Below, piece after piece: positions 16,562-24,728 of a stretch of DNA of 52,218 nucleotides (within the stretch, counting starts at the first letter, position 1; every line of letters starts with the position of its first letter). Source of the DNA: Halomonas sp. KAO (GTDB lineage Bacteria > Pseudomonadota > Gammaproteobacteria > Pseudomonadales > Halomonadaceae); NCBI RefSeq assembly GCF_015595025.1, contig NZ_JADNRL010000018.1, positions 40,581 through 92,798 of the forward strand. Direction: 5' to 3'. The notes under the pieces were generated by a model. That model worked only from the letters and a program-made list of their open reading frames with translations, did not search any database and was not told where the DNA came from. A program made the position numbers and the translations under genes.

Positions 16562-17344
16562 CTATGCCCACAGGGTGTCCTGAAGCTCCGATGCGATGCG
16601 CCGCATCAGCGGCGCCCATTCCTTCAGGCTTTCGATGGTGTGGCGCAGGCGAGGAGCATGAATGGCCAGCGTGGCCTGCATGCGACCTGCCTGGTCATAG
16701 ACTGGTACCGCCACGGCGACCATGCCCTGAATGAATTCCTCATCATCGGTGCTCAGCTCCTGGCTGACAATCGTCTCCAGACGTGACTCGAGGTCGTCGG
16801 CCGTGGTGGCGGTGTAGGGGGTATGAGCTTCCAGCGGGAGGTGCTGGAGTAGTAAGCGTCGCTGATGGGGGGGCATCAACGCCAGGAATAGCTTTCCGCT
16901 GGCAGTGCAGTGAATCGGTAGGCGGGAGCCGGGTGGCAGCTGGATCCGCACCGGCCAGTTGGTCTCGACTCGCTCGTAGTACATGACCTCGTGGCCATCG
17001 AGCAGAGTCAGGTTGCACGTTTCGCCGACCTCATCTGCCAGACGCTTGAGCAGGATTCGCCGCGGAGCTTTCAGTCGCTCGTTTGAAAGCACTCCCATGG
17101 CGATGCAATGTAGGCGCTCGCCGGGCAGCAGGTGGCGACCCTCCAGATCGCGGATGACGAACTCCTGCTCCTCAAGCTGCTTCAGCAGTCGGTGTAGGGT
17201 TGGTTTGGGGATCTCCAGGCGTCGTTCCAGATCCGCGGCGCTCATGCCGTGAGGGGCCGTTGCGACGGCCTCGAGCAGCAACAGGCCCCGCTGTAGAGTG
17301 GAGTTGGTCGTATTGCGGCGTGAAGTGGAGCTGTCGGTCGGCAT
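16562..17344 (-). CDS. IclR-family transcriptional regulator
   Basis: 260 residues. The N-terminal winged HTH (TLQRGLLLLEAVATAPHGMSAADLERRLEIPKPTLHRLLKQLEE is the region, about residues 16-60) is followed by the IclR effector domain with its signature LPIHCTASGKLFLALM. It is at the downstream end of a same-strand run with TRAP genes dctM, dctQ and dctP (17435-20549), 90 bases after dctM with a hairpin between. It probably controls those genes and the divergent GMC oxidoreductase gene, whose shared promoter region carries a TTTTTGTATCA palindrome. Confidence 0.93.
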   Translation of the reverse strand: MPTDSSTSRRNTTNSTLQRGLLLLEAVATAPHGMSAADLERRLEIPKPTLHRLLKQLEEQEFVIRDLEGRHLLPGERLHCIAMGVLSNERLKAPRRILLKRLADEVGETCNLTLLDGHEVMYYERVETNWPVRIQLPPGSRLPIHCTASGKLFLALMPPHQRRLLLQHLPLEAHTPYTATTADDLESRLETIVSQELSTDDEEFIQGMVAVAVPVYDQAGRMQATLAIHAPRLRHTIESLKEWAPLMRRIASELQDTLWA

Positions 17345-17387
17345 ACGTAGGCCTCTTTGACGTGAAGCGGCAGTAAATGATCATGAT

Positions 17388-17419
17388 AACGCGGCAAGCC
17401 CGAAGGGACTTGCCGCGTT
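17388..17419 (-). terminator. Stem-loop between dctM and the iclR-type gene
   Basis: AACGCGGCAAG (17388-17398) pairs perfectly with CTTGCCGCGTT (17409-17419), with further pairing inside the loop (CCC/GGG). On the minus strand it follows dctM by 15 bases and is followed by an AT-rich stretch but no run of T. It may end or attenuate the TRAP transcript before the regulator. Confidence 0.55.
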
Positions 17420-17434
17420 TGCCGTTTACAGTGG

Positions 17435-18709
17435 TTAGCCGACAAGGAACAGCGACAGGGCCGGCCAGAGAGAAATTGCGATCCAACAGGTGATCAGGGC
17501 GATGAAGTAGGGAATCACGAACTTCACCAGGCGCAGATAGGGGATGCCAGTAATGCTGCTGGCCACGTAGAGGTTGAGGCCAAAGGGTGGCGTTACGAAG
17601 CCAATGGCTGCCCCCACCAGGAAGATTACTGCAAAATGGATTGGGTCAACGCCGGCACTCTGGGCGATGGGCGCCAGAATAGGTGCCAGGATGATGGTGA
17701 CCGGAAGGCTCTCCAGTATCATTCCGGCCACCAGGATCATCAGCATGCAGGCGCCCAGAATCACGTAGTAGTTGCCGAGCCCGCTGAGCAGCTCCTCGAG
17801 TGCCTGGCCGGCACCCAGCACCGACAGCAGCTGCTGCATCACTACTGAGATGGCGATCAGCGGCGCCAGCATGCCGGCGATCTGGCCGGAGCGCAGCATA
17901 ATGCTGGGCAGGGCGGTGAAGCGGATCTCTCGGGTGATAAGAAGGCCTGCGATCAGTGTGAAGCCCACAGTGATGGCGGCGGCTTCGGTGGGCGAGAATT
18001 TTCCCGAGTATATGCCATAGAGCACCACGCCGATGGTGGCAAAGCCCAGGTAGGCGCGTCGCGCGAATCGTGCACTGGCCCCGGCCTTGAACGGGATCAG
18101 GGTGCCCCAGCTATGGCGCTTGGCCACCAGATGACAAGCCGCCATCATGCCGAATACCATCATGGCGCCGGGGATCATGCCGGCGATGAACAGGTCGCTG
18201 ATCGACAGGTTCATCATGAAGCCATAGACGATGAAGATGATGCTCGGGGGGATGATGATGCCGACGGTGCCCCCCGAGGCGGCGGTGGCCGCGGAGAACC
18301 GCTCGTCGTAGCCGTTCTTGATCATCTCGGGCTGCATGATGGAGCCGATGGTCGCGGTGGTGCCGGCATTGGAGCCGGAAATGGCGGCAAACAGGCCACA
18401 GGCGCCTAGCGTGGCCATGCCCATCCCGCCGCGCAGCCAGCCAAGCACCGAATAGGCGAAGTCGGAGAGACGTTTGGCGATGCCGGCGGCGTTGATCAGG
18501 TCGCCGGTCAGAATGAACAGTGGCAGGGCCAGCAGGCCAAAGAAGCTAAGGCCCTGGAACAGGGTGACGCCGATGTTGGCCAGGGTGAAGTCGATGATCA
18601 GGCTGGTCCCGACCACCCATAGGCCGATGACCAGGAAGATCGGTACGCCGAGGAGGAAAATGGTAGTGCAACCGGCCGTGACCAGGCCGATCATGAGTCC
18701 GTCCGTCAT
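17435..18709 (-). CDS. dctM: TRAP transporter large permease (DctM family), second system
   Basis: 424 residues from the ATG at 18709, which has AGGAG seven bases upstream; an in-frame start 22 codons earlier lacks such a site and would overlap dctQ. About 11-12 transmembrane segments, with LPLFILTGDLINAAGIAKRL, FAAISGSNAGTTATIG and SGGTVGIIIPPSIIF motifs of DctM. Third gene of a DctP-DctQ-DctM run read leftward and controlled with an IclR-type regulator. Substrate not identifiable. Confidence 0.94.
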   Translation of the reverse strand: MTDGLMIGLVTAGCTTIFLLGVPIFLVIGLWVVGTSLIIDFTLANIGVTLFQGLSFFGLLALPLFILTGDLINAAGIAKRLSDFAYSVLGWLRGGMGMATLGACGLFAAISGSNAGTTATIGSIMQPEMIKNGYDERFSAATAASGGTVGIIIPPSIIFIVYGFMMNLSISDLFIAGMIPGAMMVFGMMAACHLVAKRHSWGTLIPFKAGASARFARRAYLGFATIGVVLYGIYSGKFSPTEAAAITVGFTLIAGLLITREIRFTALPSIMLRSGQIAGMLAPLIAISVVMQQLLSVLGAGQALEELLSGLGNYYVILGACMLMILVAGMILESLPVTIILAPILAPIAQSAGVDPIHFAVIFLVGAAIGFVTPPFGLNLYVASSITGIPYLRLVKFVIPYFIALITCWIAISLWPALSLFLVG

Positions 18710-18720
18710 GTCGATATCTC

Positions 18721-19314
18721 CTAGTCCATGATCGAGGGTTGCAGGTTGAAGGGTTCGCGACGCCTGAAGCGGCATACGTCAACGAACAGGTTCTGCAGCA
18801 CGCGGATGATGATCAGTGTCCAGGCAAGGGGCGTGGCAAGGTAGAACCACCACTGCATGACGCTGTTGGTGCCGGGCACGATGGCGAAGTTCATGTGCGC
18901 CAGCTGCACCTGGTCGATGGTGAAGTTGATCACCAGGGCGCCGAAGACGATCCATAGCACGGCGTCCAGAATCTGGCACAGGAACTGGCCGACGTAGGGC
19001 AGCCGCATGCGAATCTCGTTGAGCGACAGGTGGGTGCGCTGCTTGACGTTGAGCGAAGCACCGAACCAGGTCAGCCACAGGAACAGCAGCACCGGAATGC
19101 TGGTACTCCAGGGCGCCTGCAGATTGAAGAAGAAGCGCCGGATGACCTCGACGAAGATGATCCCGGCCATTCCGCTATAGGCGATAAGGATGATCGCCTT
19201 TTCCAGGTGGTCGTCGAGCCACTTCATCGGCACGAGCCAGGCCGGCCGCCGACGGAGCAGGGGGGCGCCCGCAGGCGTCCCCTGTGCGGTATGGGAAGTA
19301 TCGCGGGCAGTCAT
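18721..19314 (-). CDS. dctQ: TRAP transporter small permease (DctQ family), second system
   Basis: 197 residues with four hydrophobic segments after a hydrophilic N-terminus of about 35 residues. The second segment has the DctQ pattern (FLWLTWFGASLNVKQRTHLSL). The chosen ATG overlaps the dctP stop by one base (TAATG); longer in-frame starts would lie wholly inside dctP. Works with the DctM protein encoded 11 bases downstream. Confidence 0.9.
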   Translation of the reverse strand: MTARDTSHTAQGTPAGAPLLRRRPAWLVPMKWLDDHLEKAIILIAYSGMAGIIFVEVIRRFFFNLQAPWSTSIPVLLFLWLTWFGASLNVKQRTHLSLNEIRMRLPYVGQFLCQILDAVLWIVFGALVINFTIDQVQLAHMNFAIVPGTNSVMQWWFYLATPLAWTLIIIRVLQNLFVDVCRFRRREPFNLQPSIMD

Positions 19315-20549
19315 TACACCCTCCACCAGCGTTTCGGCGCCACGTTGACCGCGGCCATGTCGCGGGGAATCTCCCGGGCGATGGTATGGATCTCCCGGTA
19401 GATGTCCACGCCGCCTGCCCAGGCATTGAGGCGCTCGCGCCACTGCTCCCAGGGCTCGGGGTTGAACTCCGGAGCGCACAGCTGTTCGGCCTGGGCGCGG
19501 ATCTCATCAGATAGGGGGGCGACCCGCACATTATTCTCGGCAAACACGGTGCCTGCGGCGGGATGCTCGGTAGCGCCGACAATCTGGTAGCGGCCGGCCT
19601 CGTTCATACCCTGGGTGAAGATCTGTGCGGCATACGCCGACTCCATTACCTGTTCCTGCAGCTCGCTGCCCAGGCTTTCAAACTTGGACAGGTTCATTGC
19701 CGTGTGCTCGGTACCGGCAAAGAAACGCAGGTCGACCGCCTGGGAGACTACCGGCGCCATGCCGGCATAGGCGACCGCACTCATCCAGGTCTCGGCGCCA
19801 TCGAGCAGGCCCTGGCGCAGGCCGTCGAGAGTTTCCTCCCAGGCCACCGGTACCGGGTTCAGGCCCAGCTGCTCCATGGCGATACGTCCCATCTGAGTGC
19901 CGGTGACGCGGTTCTTGGTGCCCTGAAGCTCTTCCAGACTGGTGACCAACGGCTTGTCGGCCCAGTTTAGCCCCATCATCAGCCCGCGCAGGTCGCAGTG
20001 GGTGAACAGGAACTGCAGGTTGTGCCGCTGGCGAAGTGGTTCCCTCAACAGCGTCTCGCTGCGCTGGTCGTAGAAGAAGTGAAACATCGAGGCGACGGTC
20101 GGAAACATGTAGGCGAAGTCCAACACGTTCAGATAGGGCGCGCCGCCTGCAGAGTTCTGGGTAGAGGCGGAGAAGATATCGACGATGCCCTGCTGGGCCT
20201 TGCTGACGCAGTCGAGCTGGTTGCAGACCTCATTGCTGCCCATGAACTCGACCCGAATGGCGCCGTTGGTGCGCTCCTCGAGGTCCCGGGCGAAGAATAG
20301 CTGCCCGGACTTCTGAAGGTCGAGATTGCGCTCGTTGAAGCCTGAGGCGCCGAAGCGCAGTTGGAACTTCGGCTCACTCTGGTATCGCCTTTTCTGCTCT
20401 GACTCGGCGGCTCGGGCCAGGCCGCTGGCAGTGAGGCCAGCGCCAAGGCCTCCGGCGGCGAGTAGCGTCGAGGTCACACCGAAGCGCCCAGAGATGTTGA
20501 GAAAGTCGCGCCGCGAGAGGCCGAGACGGTTGGACTGAGAGGAAGTCAT
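19314..20549 (-). CDS. dctP: TRAP substrate-binding protein (DctP family) with Tat signal
   Basis: 411 residues, longer than typical DctP proteins (about 330). The N-terminus carries a twin-arginine signal, LSRRDFLNISGRFG, followed by a hydrophobic stretch ending near ARAAES, so it is probably exported folded to the periplasm. The binding fold shows FAYMFPTVASMFHFF, MGLNWADKPLVTSLEELQGTKNRVTG and WEETLDGLRQGLLDGAETW, as in the DctP families. Tat export of TRAP binding proteins is known but uncommon. Divergent from the GMC oxidoreductase gene. Confidence 0.9.
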   Translation of the reverse strand: MTSSQSNRLGLSRRDFLNISGRFGVTSTLLAAGGLGAGLTASGLARAAESEQKRRYQSEPKFQLRFGASGFNERNLDLQKSGQLFFARDLEERTNGAIRVEFMGSNEVCNQLDCVSKAQQGIVDIFSASTQNSAGGAPYLNVLDFAYMFPTVASMFHFFYDQRSETLLREPLRQRHNLQFLFTHCDLRGLMMGLNWADKPLVTSLEELQGTKNRVTGTQMGRIAMEQLGLNPVPVAWEETLDGLRQGLLDGAETWMSAVAYAGMAPVVSQAVDLRFFAGTEHTAMNLSKFESLGSELQEQVMESAYAAQIFTQGMNEAGRYQIVGATEHPAAGTVFAENNVRVAPLSDEIRAQAEQLCAPEFNPEPWEQWRERLNAWAGGVDIYREIHTIAREIPRDMAAVNVAPKRWWRV

Positions 20550-20681
20550 GAGGCGTTGCTCCCGAATCTTGTGGTTGATCTTTGGGGATGCGGGTGGTCT
20601 CGCGCAGATGGCATGTTAATTCAAGCGAGCCACTGGCCTCACCATAGAGCGCGTTTTGTTGCAGATCAAGAAAATTGAGTT

Positions 20682-20738
20682 TTTTTGTATCGATATTGAC
20701 CGTTTGGTTTTTTTGTATCAGCATAATTGATACAAAAA
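20682..20738. promoter_or_regulatory. Palindromic operator in the dctP / GMC divergent promoter
   Basis: TTTTTGTATCA (20710-20720) and TGATACAAAAA (20728-20738) are a perfect 11-bp inverted repeat with a 7-base spacer. A further copy of the half site, TTTTTGTATC, lies at 20682-20691, 28 bases upstream in the same orientation. TTGACC at 20696-20701 could be the -35 and CATAAT at 20722-20727 the -10 of the GMC gene (20-base spacing, unusually long, as in activator-dependent promoters). The IclR-family protein encoded at 16562-17344 is the likely binder (inferred). Confidence 0.7.
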
Positions 20739-20762
20739 GTCTCAAATAAATGGTGGATTGCA

Positions 20763-22394
20763 ATGAAATCAACAACTCCAACGCAAAGCGCCTACGACTT
20801 CGTGATCGTCGGTGCCGGCTCGGCGGGCTGTGTCCTCGCCAATCGCCTTAGTGAGAATCCTGAGGTGTCGGTGCTGCTGCTGGAGGCCGGCGGAGCCGAC
20901 TGGAACCCCTGGATTCATGTCCCAGTGGGGTATTTCAAGACCATGCACAACCCGGCCACCGACTGGTGCTACCTGACCGATCCCGACAAGGGCATCAAGG
21001 GGCGCCGGCTGCAGTGGCCCCGTGGCAAGGTCTTGGGCGGGTCGAGTTCCCTCAATGGGCTGCTGTACATTCGCGGCCAGCGTGAGGACTACGACGACTG
21101 GGCCGCGGTCGGCAACACTGGTTGGAACTACGACGCGGTGTTGCCGTACTTCAAGAAATCCGAGTGCCAGGAGCGTGGCGCCGACGCGTTCCACGGCACC
21201 GGGGGGCCGTTGAAGGTGTCGGACTTGCGGCTACGGCGTGAGATTGCCGAGCGCTTTATCGAGGCAGCCAAGGCAGCAGGAATTCCCGAGAACCCCGATG
21301 TTAACGGGGCGACCCAGGAAGGAGTCGGCTATTTCCAGCAGACGTCCTACAAGGGCTTCCGCTGCTCGACGGCCAAGGCGTTTCTGCGCCCGGCGCTAAG
21401 GCGCAACAACTTGACACTAATCAAGCGTGCTCACTGCCAGCGGCTGCTGCTGGAAGGCAAGCGCGTGGTGGGGGTGGAATATCACCAGGGGGGACAGGTG
21501 CAGCGGGTGAGGGCTAATCGCGAGGTGCTGCTGTCCAGCGGCGCGATAGGCTCGCCCCAGATCCTGCAGTGCTCGGGTATCGGCGATCCTAAGCATCTGA
21601 GCGAGGTCGGTGTCGAGTGCCTCCATGAGCTGCCCGGTGTGGGGGAGAACCTTCAGGATCACCTGCAGATCCGGCTGGTGTTCAAGACGCGCTGTCGAAC
21701 GCTCAATGACGAGGTGCGCCACCCGCTCAGGAAGCTGGCGGTGGGCACTCAGTATGCGCTGACTCGCAAAGGCCCCCTGACCCTTGCCGCCAGCCAAGTG
21801 TGCGTCTTTACCCGGTCGCGGGATGGATTGGAGCGTCCGGATATCCAGTTTCATATGCAGCCGCTGTCTGCCGACAAGCCGGCCGAAGGTGTGCACCCCT
21901 TCTCCGCTTTTACAGCCTCGGTCTGTCAGCTGCGACCCACCAGTCGCGGGTCAATCCGTATCACCAGTCCAGATCCTGGAGTCTACCCCTCGATCCAGCC
22001 CAACTACCTGAGCACGGAGGAGGACTGTCGTGTTGCTGTGGATGCGATCAAGGTTGCACGACGTATCGCCGAGCAGTTGCCGCTGGCCGAGGTTATCACC
22101 GAGGAGTATGTGCCCGGGACTCGGTACCAGAGTGATGAGGAGCTTCTCGATGCGGCCCGCCAGTATAGCCAGACCATCTATCATCCGGCGGGGACCTGCA
22201 AGATGGGGCAGGACACCATGTCGGTGGTGGATGATCAGCTGCGTGTGCATGGCCTGGAAGGTTTGCGCGTGGTCGATGCCTCGATCATGCCGGTGATCGT
22301 CTCCGGTAACACCAATGCGCCCACCATCATGATCGCTGAGAAGGCGGCCGACATGATCAAGGCGTCGCATGGGGTAACGTGTGGCGCCGCCTGA
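20763..22394 (+). CDS. GMC-family FAD oxidoreductase (choline/alcohol dehydrogenase-like)
   Basis: 543 residues. The FAD-binding fold starts at residue 10 (FVIVGAGSAGCVLANRLSE), GMC signature 1 is PRGKVLGGSSSLNGLLYIRG, signature 2 is SSGAIGSPQILQCSGIG, and the C-terminus has the catalytic-His segment YHPAGTCKMG and GNTNAPTIMIAEKAADM. Such enzymes oxidise alcohols or choline to aldehydes. ATG 20763 is preferred to an upstream TTG that would lie in the operator palindrome. It is divergent from a TRAP operon with a shared operator, so it probably oxidises the imported compound. It could be called BetA-like, but betaine synthesis partners are absent, so no symbol is given. Confidence 0.92.
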   Translation: MKSTTPTQSAYDFVIVGAGSAGCVLANRLSENPEVSVLLLEAGGADWNPWIHVPVGYFKTMHNPATDWCYLTDPDKGIKGRRLQWPRGKVLGGSSSLNGLLYIRGQREDYDDWAAVGNTGWNYDAVLPYFKKSECQERGADAFHGTGGPLKVSDLRLRREIAERFIEAAKAAGIPENPDVNGATQEGVGYFQQTSYKGFRCSTAKAFLRPALRRNNLTLIKRAHCQRLLLEGKRVVGVEYHQGGQVQRVRANREVLLSSGAIGSPQILQCSGIGDPKHLSEVGVECLHELPGVGENLQDHLQIRLVFKTRCRTLNDEVRHPLRKLAVGTQYALTRKGPLTLAASQVCVFTRSRDGLERPDIQFHMQPLSADKPAEGVHPFSAFTASVCQLRPTSRGSIRITSPDPGVYPSIQPNYLSTEEDCRVAVDAIKVARRIAEQLPLAEVITEEYVPGTRYQSDEELLDAARQYSQTIYHPAGTCKMGQDTMSVVDDQLRVHGLEGLRVVDASIMPVIVSGNTNAPTIMIAEKAADMIKASHGVTCGAA

Positions 22395-22401
22395 GAGGCA
22401 A

Positions 22402-22419
22402 GTGGTTGGTCTCAACCAC
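22402..22419 (+). terminator. Short hairpin after the GMC gene
   Basis: GTGGTTG (22402-22408) pairs with CAACCAC (22413-22419) around GTCT, seven bases after the stop. No T-tract follows, so termination is not certain. Confidence 0.4.
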
Positions 22420-22650
22420 GCCCATCAACTGGCGCTAACTCTGACAGGGTGGTCGAGGCACCATGCGCCATGAGGGCCACCATGTGCATTCCGCCTGCGC
22501 ACGAGCCCCATACCCAGCGGGTGCGGCCAGGATTCAGGCCGACTCGAGCCGATGATTCCAATAATAAGCGGGACGCTTACTCTGTTGGGCGCCCCCTGTC
22601 GACAAAGGCGGCAATCTGGTCTGGCCCAGACCGCCGAGGGAGTAACTTTC

Positions 22651-23688
22651 ATGTCCAGTCTCGAAGTCTCCAGGTTTTCCCCGACGCGTCTGATGGATGC
22701 CTTTCAGCAAAGAATGCCGGGTGTATTGATCTGCATCACGATCGCCTTGGCCACGACCTTCATTGCCGATCACTATGGTGGTCCAACCCTGCTATACGCG
22801 CTGTTGTTCGGCATGACCCTGCACTTCCTCTCCGAGGAGGGACGCTGCCTGGCCGGCGTTGAGTTCTCGGCGCGGACTATCCTGCGCCTCGGTGTGGCCT
22901 TGCTGGGGGTGCGGATCACCATCGAGGAGGTCGCCGAGCTAGGGATCGGCCCGGTGCTGACCGTCATCTGCGGGGTGGCCTTCACCATCGCCTTTGGTGC
23001 GGTCATGGCACGCCTGCTGAGGCTCGATCGGGATATGGGGCTGCTCACCGGTGGTTCGGTGGCGATCTGTGGGGCCTCGGCCGCGCTGGCACTGTCGGCG
23101 GTGATGCCGCGTAACGCTACCCATGAACGCAACACCATCATGACGGTGGCCGGCGTGACCACGCTCTCCACCCTGGCGATGGTCACCTATCCGCTGATTG
23201 TGGGGATATTGGGCCTCAGTGATACCGAAGCGGGGATCTTCCTCGGTGGCACCATCCATGACGTGGCCCAGGTGGTGGGTGCCGGTTACATGATTTCCCA
23301 GGATACCGGCGATGTCTCGACCTTCGTCAAGCTGCTGCGCGTGGCCATGCTGGTACCGGCGGTGATGGTGTTCATGTTCCTGTTTCGCCGTGAGCGTCAG
23401 GAAGAGGGGGGCGATCAAAAGGTGCCGATGCTGCCGAGCTTCCTGGTGGCCTTCGTCGCCCTGGTGATCGTTAACAGCCTCGGATGGATTCCTCCGGTGG
23501 TGGTCGATGGCTTCACCGAGATGTCGCGTTGGTGCCTGGTCACTGCCATCGCCGCCCTGGGTATCAAGACATCCTTCCAGAAGCTGGCCGTGGTGGGCTG
23601 GAAGCCGGTGATCCTGATGGTGGCCGAGACACTGTTCCTGCTGCTGCTGGTGCTGGTATTTATCCAGACAGGCCTGGTAAGCCTTTAA
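22651..23688 (+). CDS. YeiH-family membrane protein (putative sulfate exporter family)
   Basis: 345 residues with about 10 transmembrane segments. The family pattern is clear: LLYALLFGMTLHFLSEE, FSARTILRLGVALLGVRIT, GGSVAICGASAALALSAVMP and GIFLGGTIHDVAQVVGAGY. The family (UPF0324, YeiH) is labelled a putative sulfate exporter, and relatives sit near genes that release sulfite or sulfate from sulfonates; an excreter of sulfite from the Xsc reaction is conceivable but the taurine genes are 20 kb away. ATG 22651 is chosen for its GAGGGAG ribosome site and the usual N-terminus. It faces tenA across a strong terminator. Confidence 0.88.
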   Translation: MSSLEVSRFSPTRLMDAFQQRMPGVLICITIALATTFIADHYGGPTLLYALLFGMTLHFLSEEGRCLAGVEFSARTILRLGVALLGVRITIEEVAELGIGPVLTVICGVAFTIAFGAVMARLLRLDRDMGLLTGGSVAICGASAALALSAVMPRNATHERNTIMTVAGVTTLSTLAMVTYPLIVGILGLSDTEAGIFLGGTIHDVAQVVGAGYMISQDTGDVSTFVKLLRVAMLVPAVMVFMFLFRRERQEEGGDQKVPMLPSFLVAFVALVIVNSLGWIPPVVVDGFTEMSRWCLVTAIAALGIKTSFQKLAVVGWKPVILMVAETLFLLLLVLVFIQTGLVSL

Positions 23689-23746
23689 TTCGTGGCCCCG
23701 GTCGCCCGGCTACGGGCACTACCCGATACATTACGGGATGAGTAAC

Positions 23747-23783
23747 AACGATCACGCCGGCCCCTGGGCCGGCGTGATCGTTT
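23747..23783. terminator. Bidirectional terminator between the yeiH-type gene and tenA
   Basis: A 17-bp near-perfect stem, AACGATCACGCCGGCCC at 23747-23763 against 23766-23782, with a 2-nt nominal loop, ends in TTT on the plus strand and starts with AA on the left, so T residues follow in both directions. It lies between convergent genes. Confidence 0.85.
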
Positions 23784-23822
23784 CATGGCACCGGATGAGA
23801 CGGCGTCATGCTCAGGGAGGAG

Positions 23823-24494
23823 TCAGTCGGCGAGGTCCAGCCCCATCTGCCAGAAGTCGACCTCCAGGCGGGTGGCGTCGCGGAAGATGGTGGCCAGCTG
23901 CTCGAACCGCTCGGGCGTGACATCGGCCAGGCGGGCGTCGAGCCAGGCGATCTCGTCGTGCATGGCGGCCTGGAACTCGTCACTTGCATACATCTGCAGC
24001 CACTTCTCGAAGGGGTTGGCCTCACCGCGAACGGTGAAGGGTTGCTTGGCCTGCCACTGGGAGATGACCCCATAGCCGACCAGGCAGGGGGCCAGGGCCA
24101 CATGCATGTCGAGCAGGTCGCCACGGTTGCCGGTATCCAGTACATAGCGGGTATAGGCCATGGTCGCCCGGGCTTCCGGCAGGCCGGCCAGGTCGGCCTC
24201 CGAGATGCCCCATTCGCGGCAGTAGTCGATATGCAGACCAAGTTCGACATCGATGATGGTCTTCAGGCCATCCAGGCTATGGCGCAGCTCGGTGATGTCG
24301 CGGCTCTTGTAGGTCGCCAGCGCATAGGCCCGCCCGAAGTGGATCAGAAACAGGTAGTCCTGCTTCAGGTAGTGACGAAATGCCTCTTCCGGCAGGGTGC
24401 CGGCGGCGAGCTGAGCCACGAAGTCGTGCTCGATATAGGCGCGCCAGTCGTTTTGGCAGGCCTGCGTAAGATCGCTGAATCGATAGCCCATCAT
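23823..24494 (-). CDS. tenA: TenA-family thiaminase II (thiamin salvage)
   Basis: 223 residues (222 from the second ATG). The all-alpha TenA fold is recognisable: LKQDYLFLIHFGRAYALA (Asp46 binds the pyrimidine), catalytic Cys137 in ALAPCLVGYG and the C-terminal Glu in RLEVDFWQMG. The enzyme hydrolyses the amino-pyrimidine breakdown product of thiamin to HMP for salvage. Two adjacent ATGs follow GGAGG at 1 and 4 bases, so the second (24491) is slightly better spaced. A TPP riboswitch lies 80 bases upstream, so expression should fall when thiamin pyrophosphate is plentiful. No other thiamin gene adjoins, making this a single-gene thiamin regulon member. Confidence 0.93.
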   Translation of the reverse strand: MMGYRFSDLTQACQNDWRAYIEHDFVAQLAAGTLPEEAFRHYLKQDYLFLIHFGRAYALATYKSRDITELRHSLDGLKTIIDVELGLHIDYCREWGISEADLAGLPEARATMAYTRYVLDTGNRGDLLDMHVALAPCLVGYGVISQWQAKQPFTVRGEANPFEKWLQMYASDEFQAAMHDEIAWLDARLADVTPERFEQLATIFRDATRLEVDFWQMGLDLAD

Positions 24495-24574
24495 GCCTCC
24501 AGTCAGGATAAGACATCCGGCATATGAGGTAGGGCGTAGGCGGAGGGTAGGGACAGAGAGGTGGCCTGGCTACC

Positions 24575-24684
24575 GCTTGATTCCTACGCCGGTACTAGCC
24601 GGATCAGGTTCAACGGGCCTCGCCGTGGCGACAGTGATTGTCGTATGGCGATCTCAGCCGGTTCCACCGGCACCCCGTCAAGCG
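24575..24684 (-). ncRNA. TPP riboswitch (THI element)
   Basis: Read on the minus strand the region has the conserved THI-box blocks in order: GGGGTGCC, GGCTGAGATC, CCCGTTGAACCTGATCCGG and TAGTACCGGCGTAGGAA. The P1 stem is closed by CGCTTGA (24684-24678) with TCAAGCG (24581-24575). The sensor sits 80 bases upstream of tenA. There is no obvious terminator between, and the ribosome site GGAGG could pair with CACCTC or CCCTCC just upstream, so control of translation start is the likelier mechanism (inferred). Confidence 0.93.
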
Positions 24685-24728
24685 AAAGACCAGTCTAGCA
24701 GGTTGGTAGTTGACGAACATCTCTGGCC

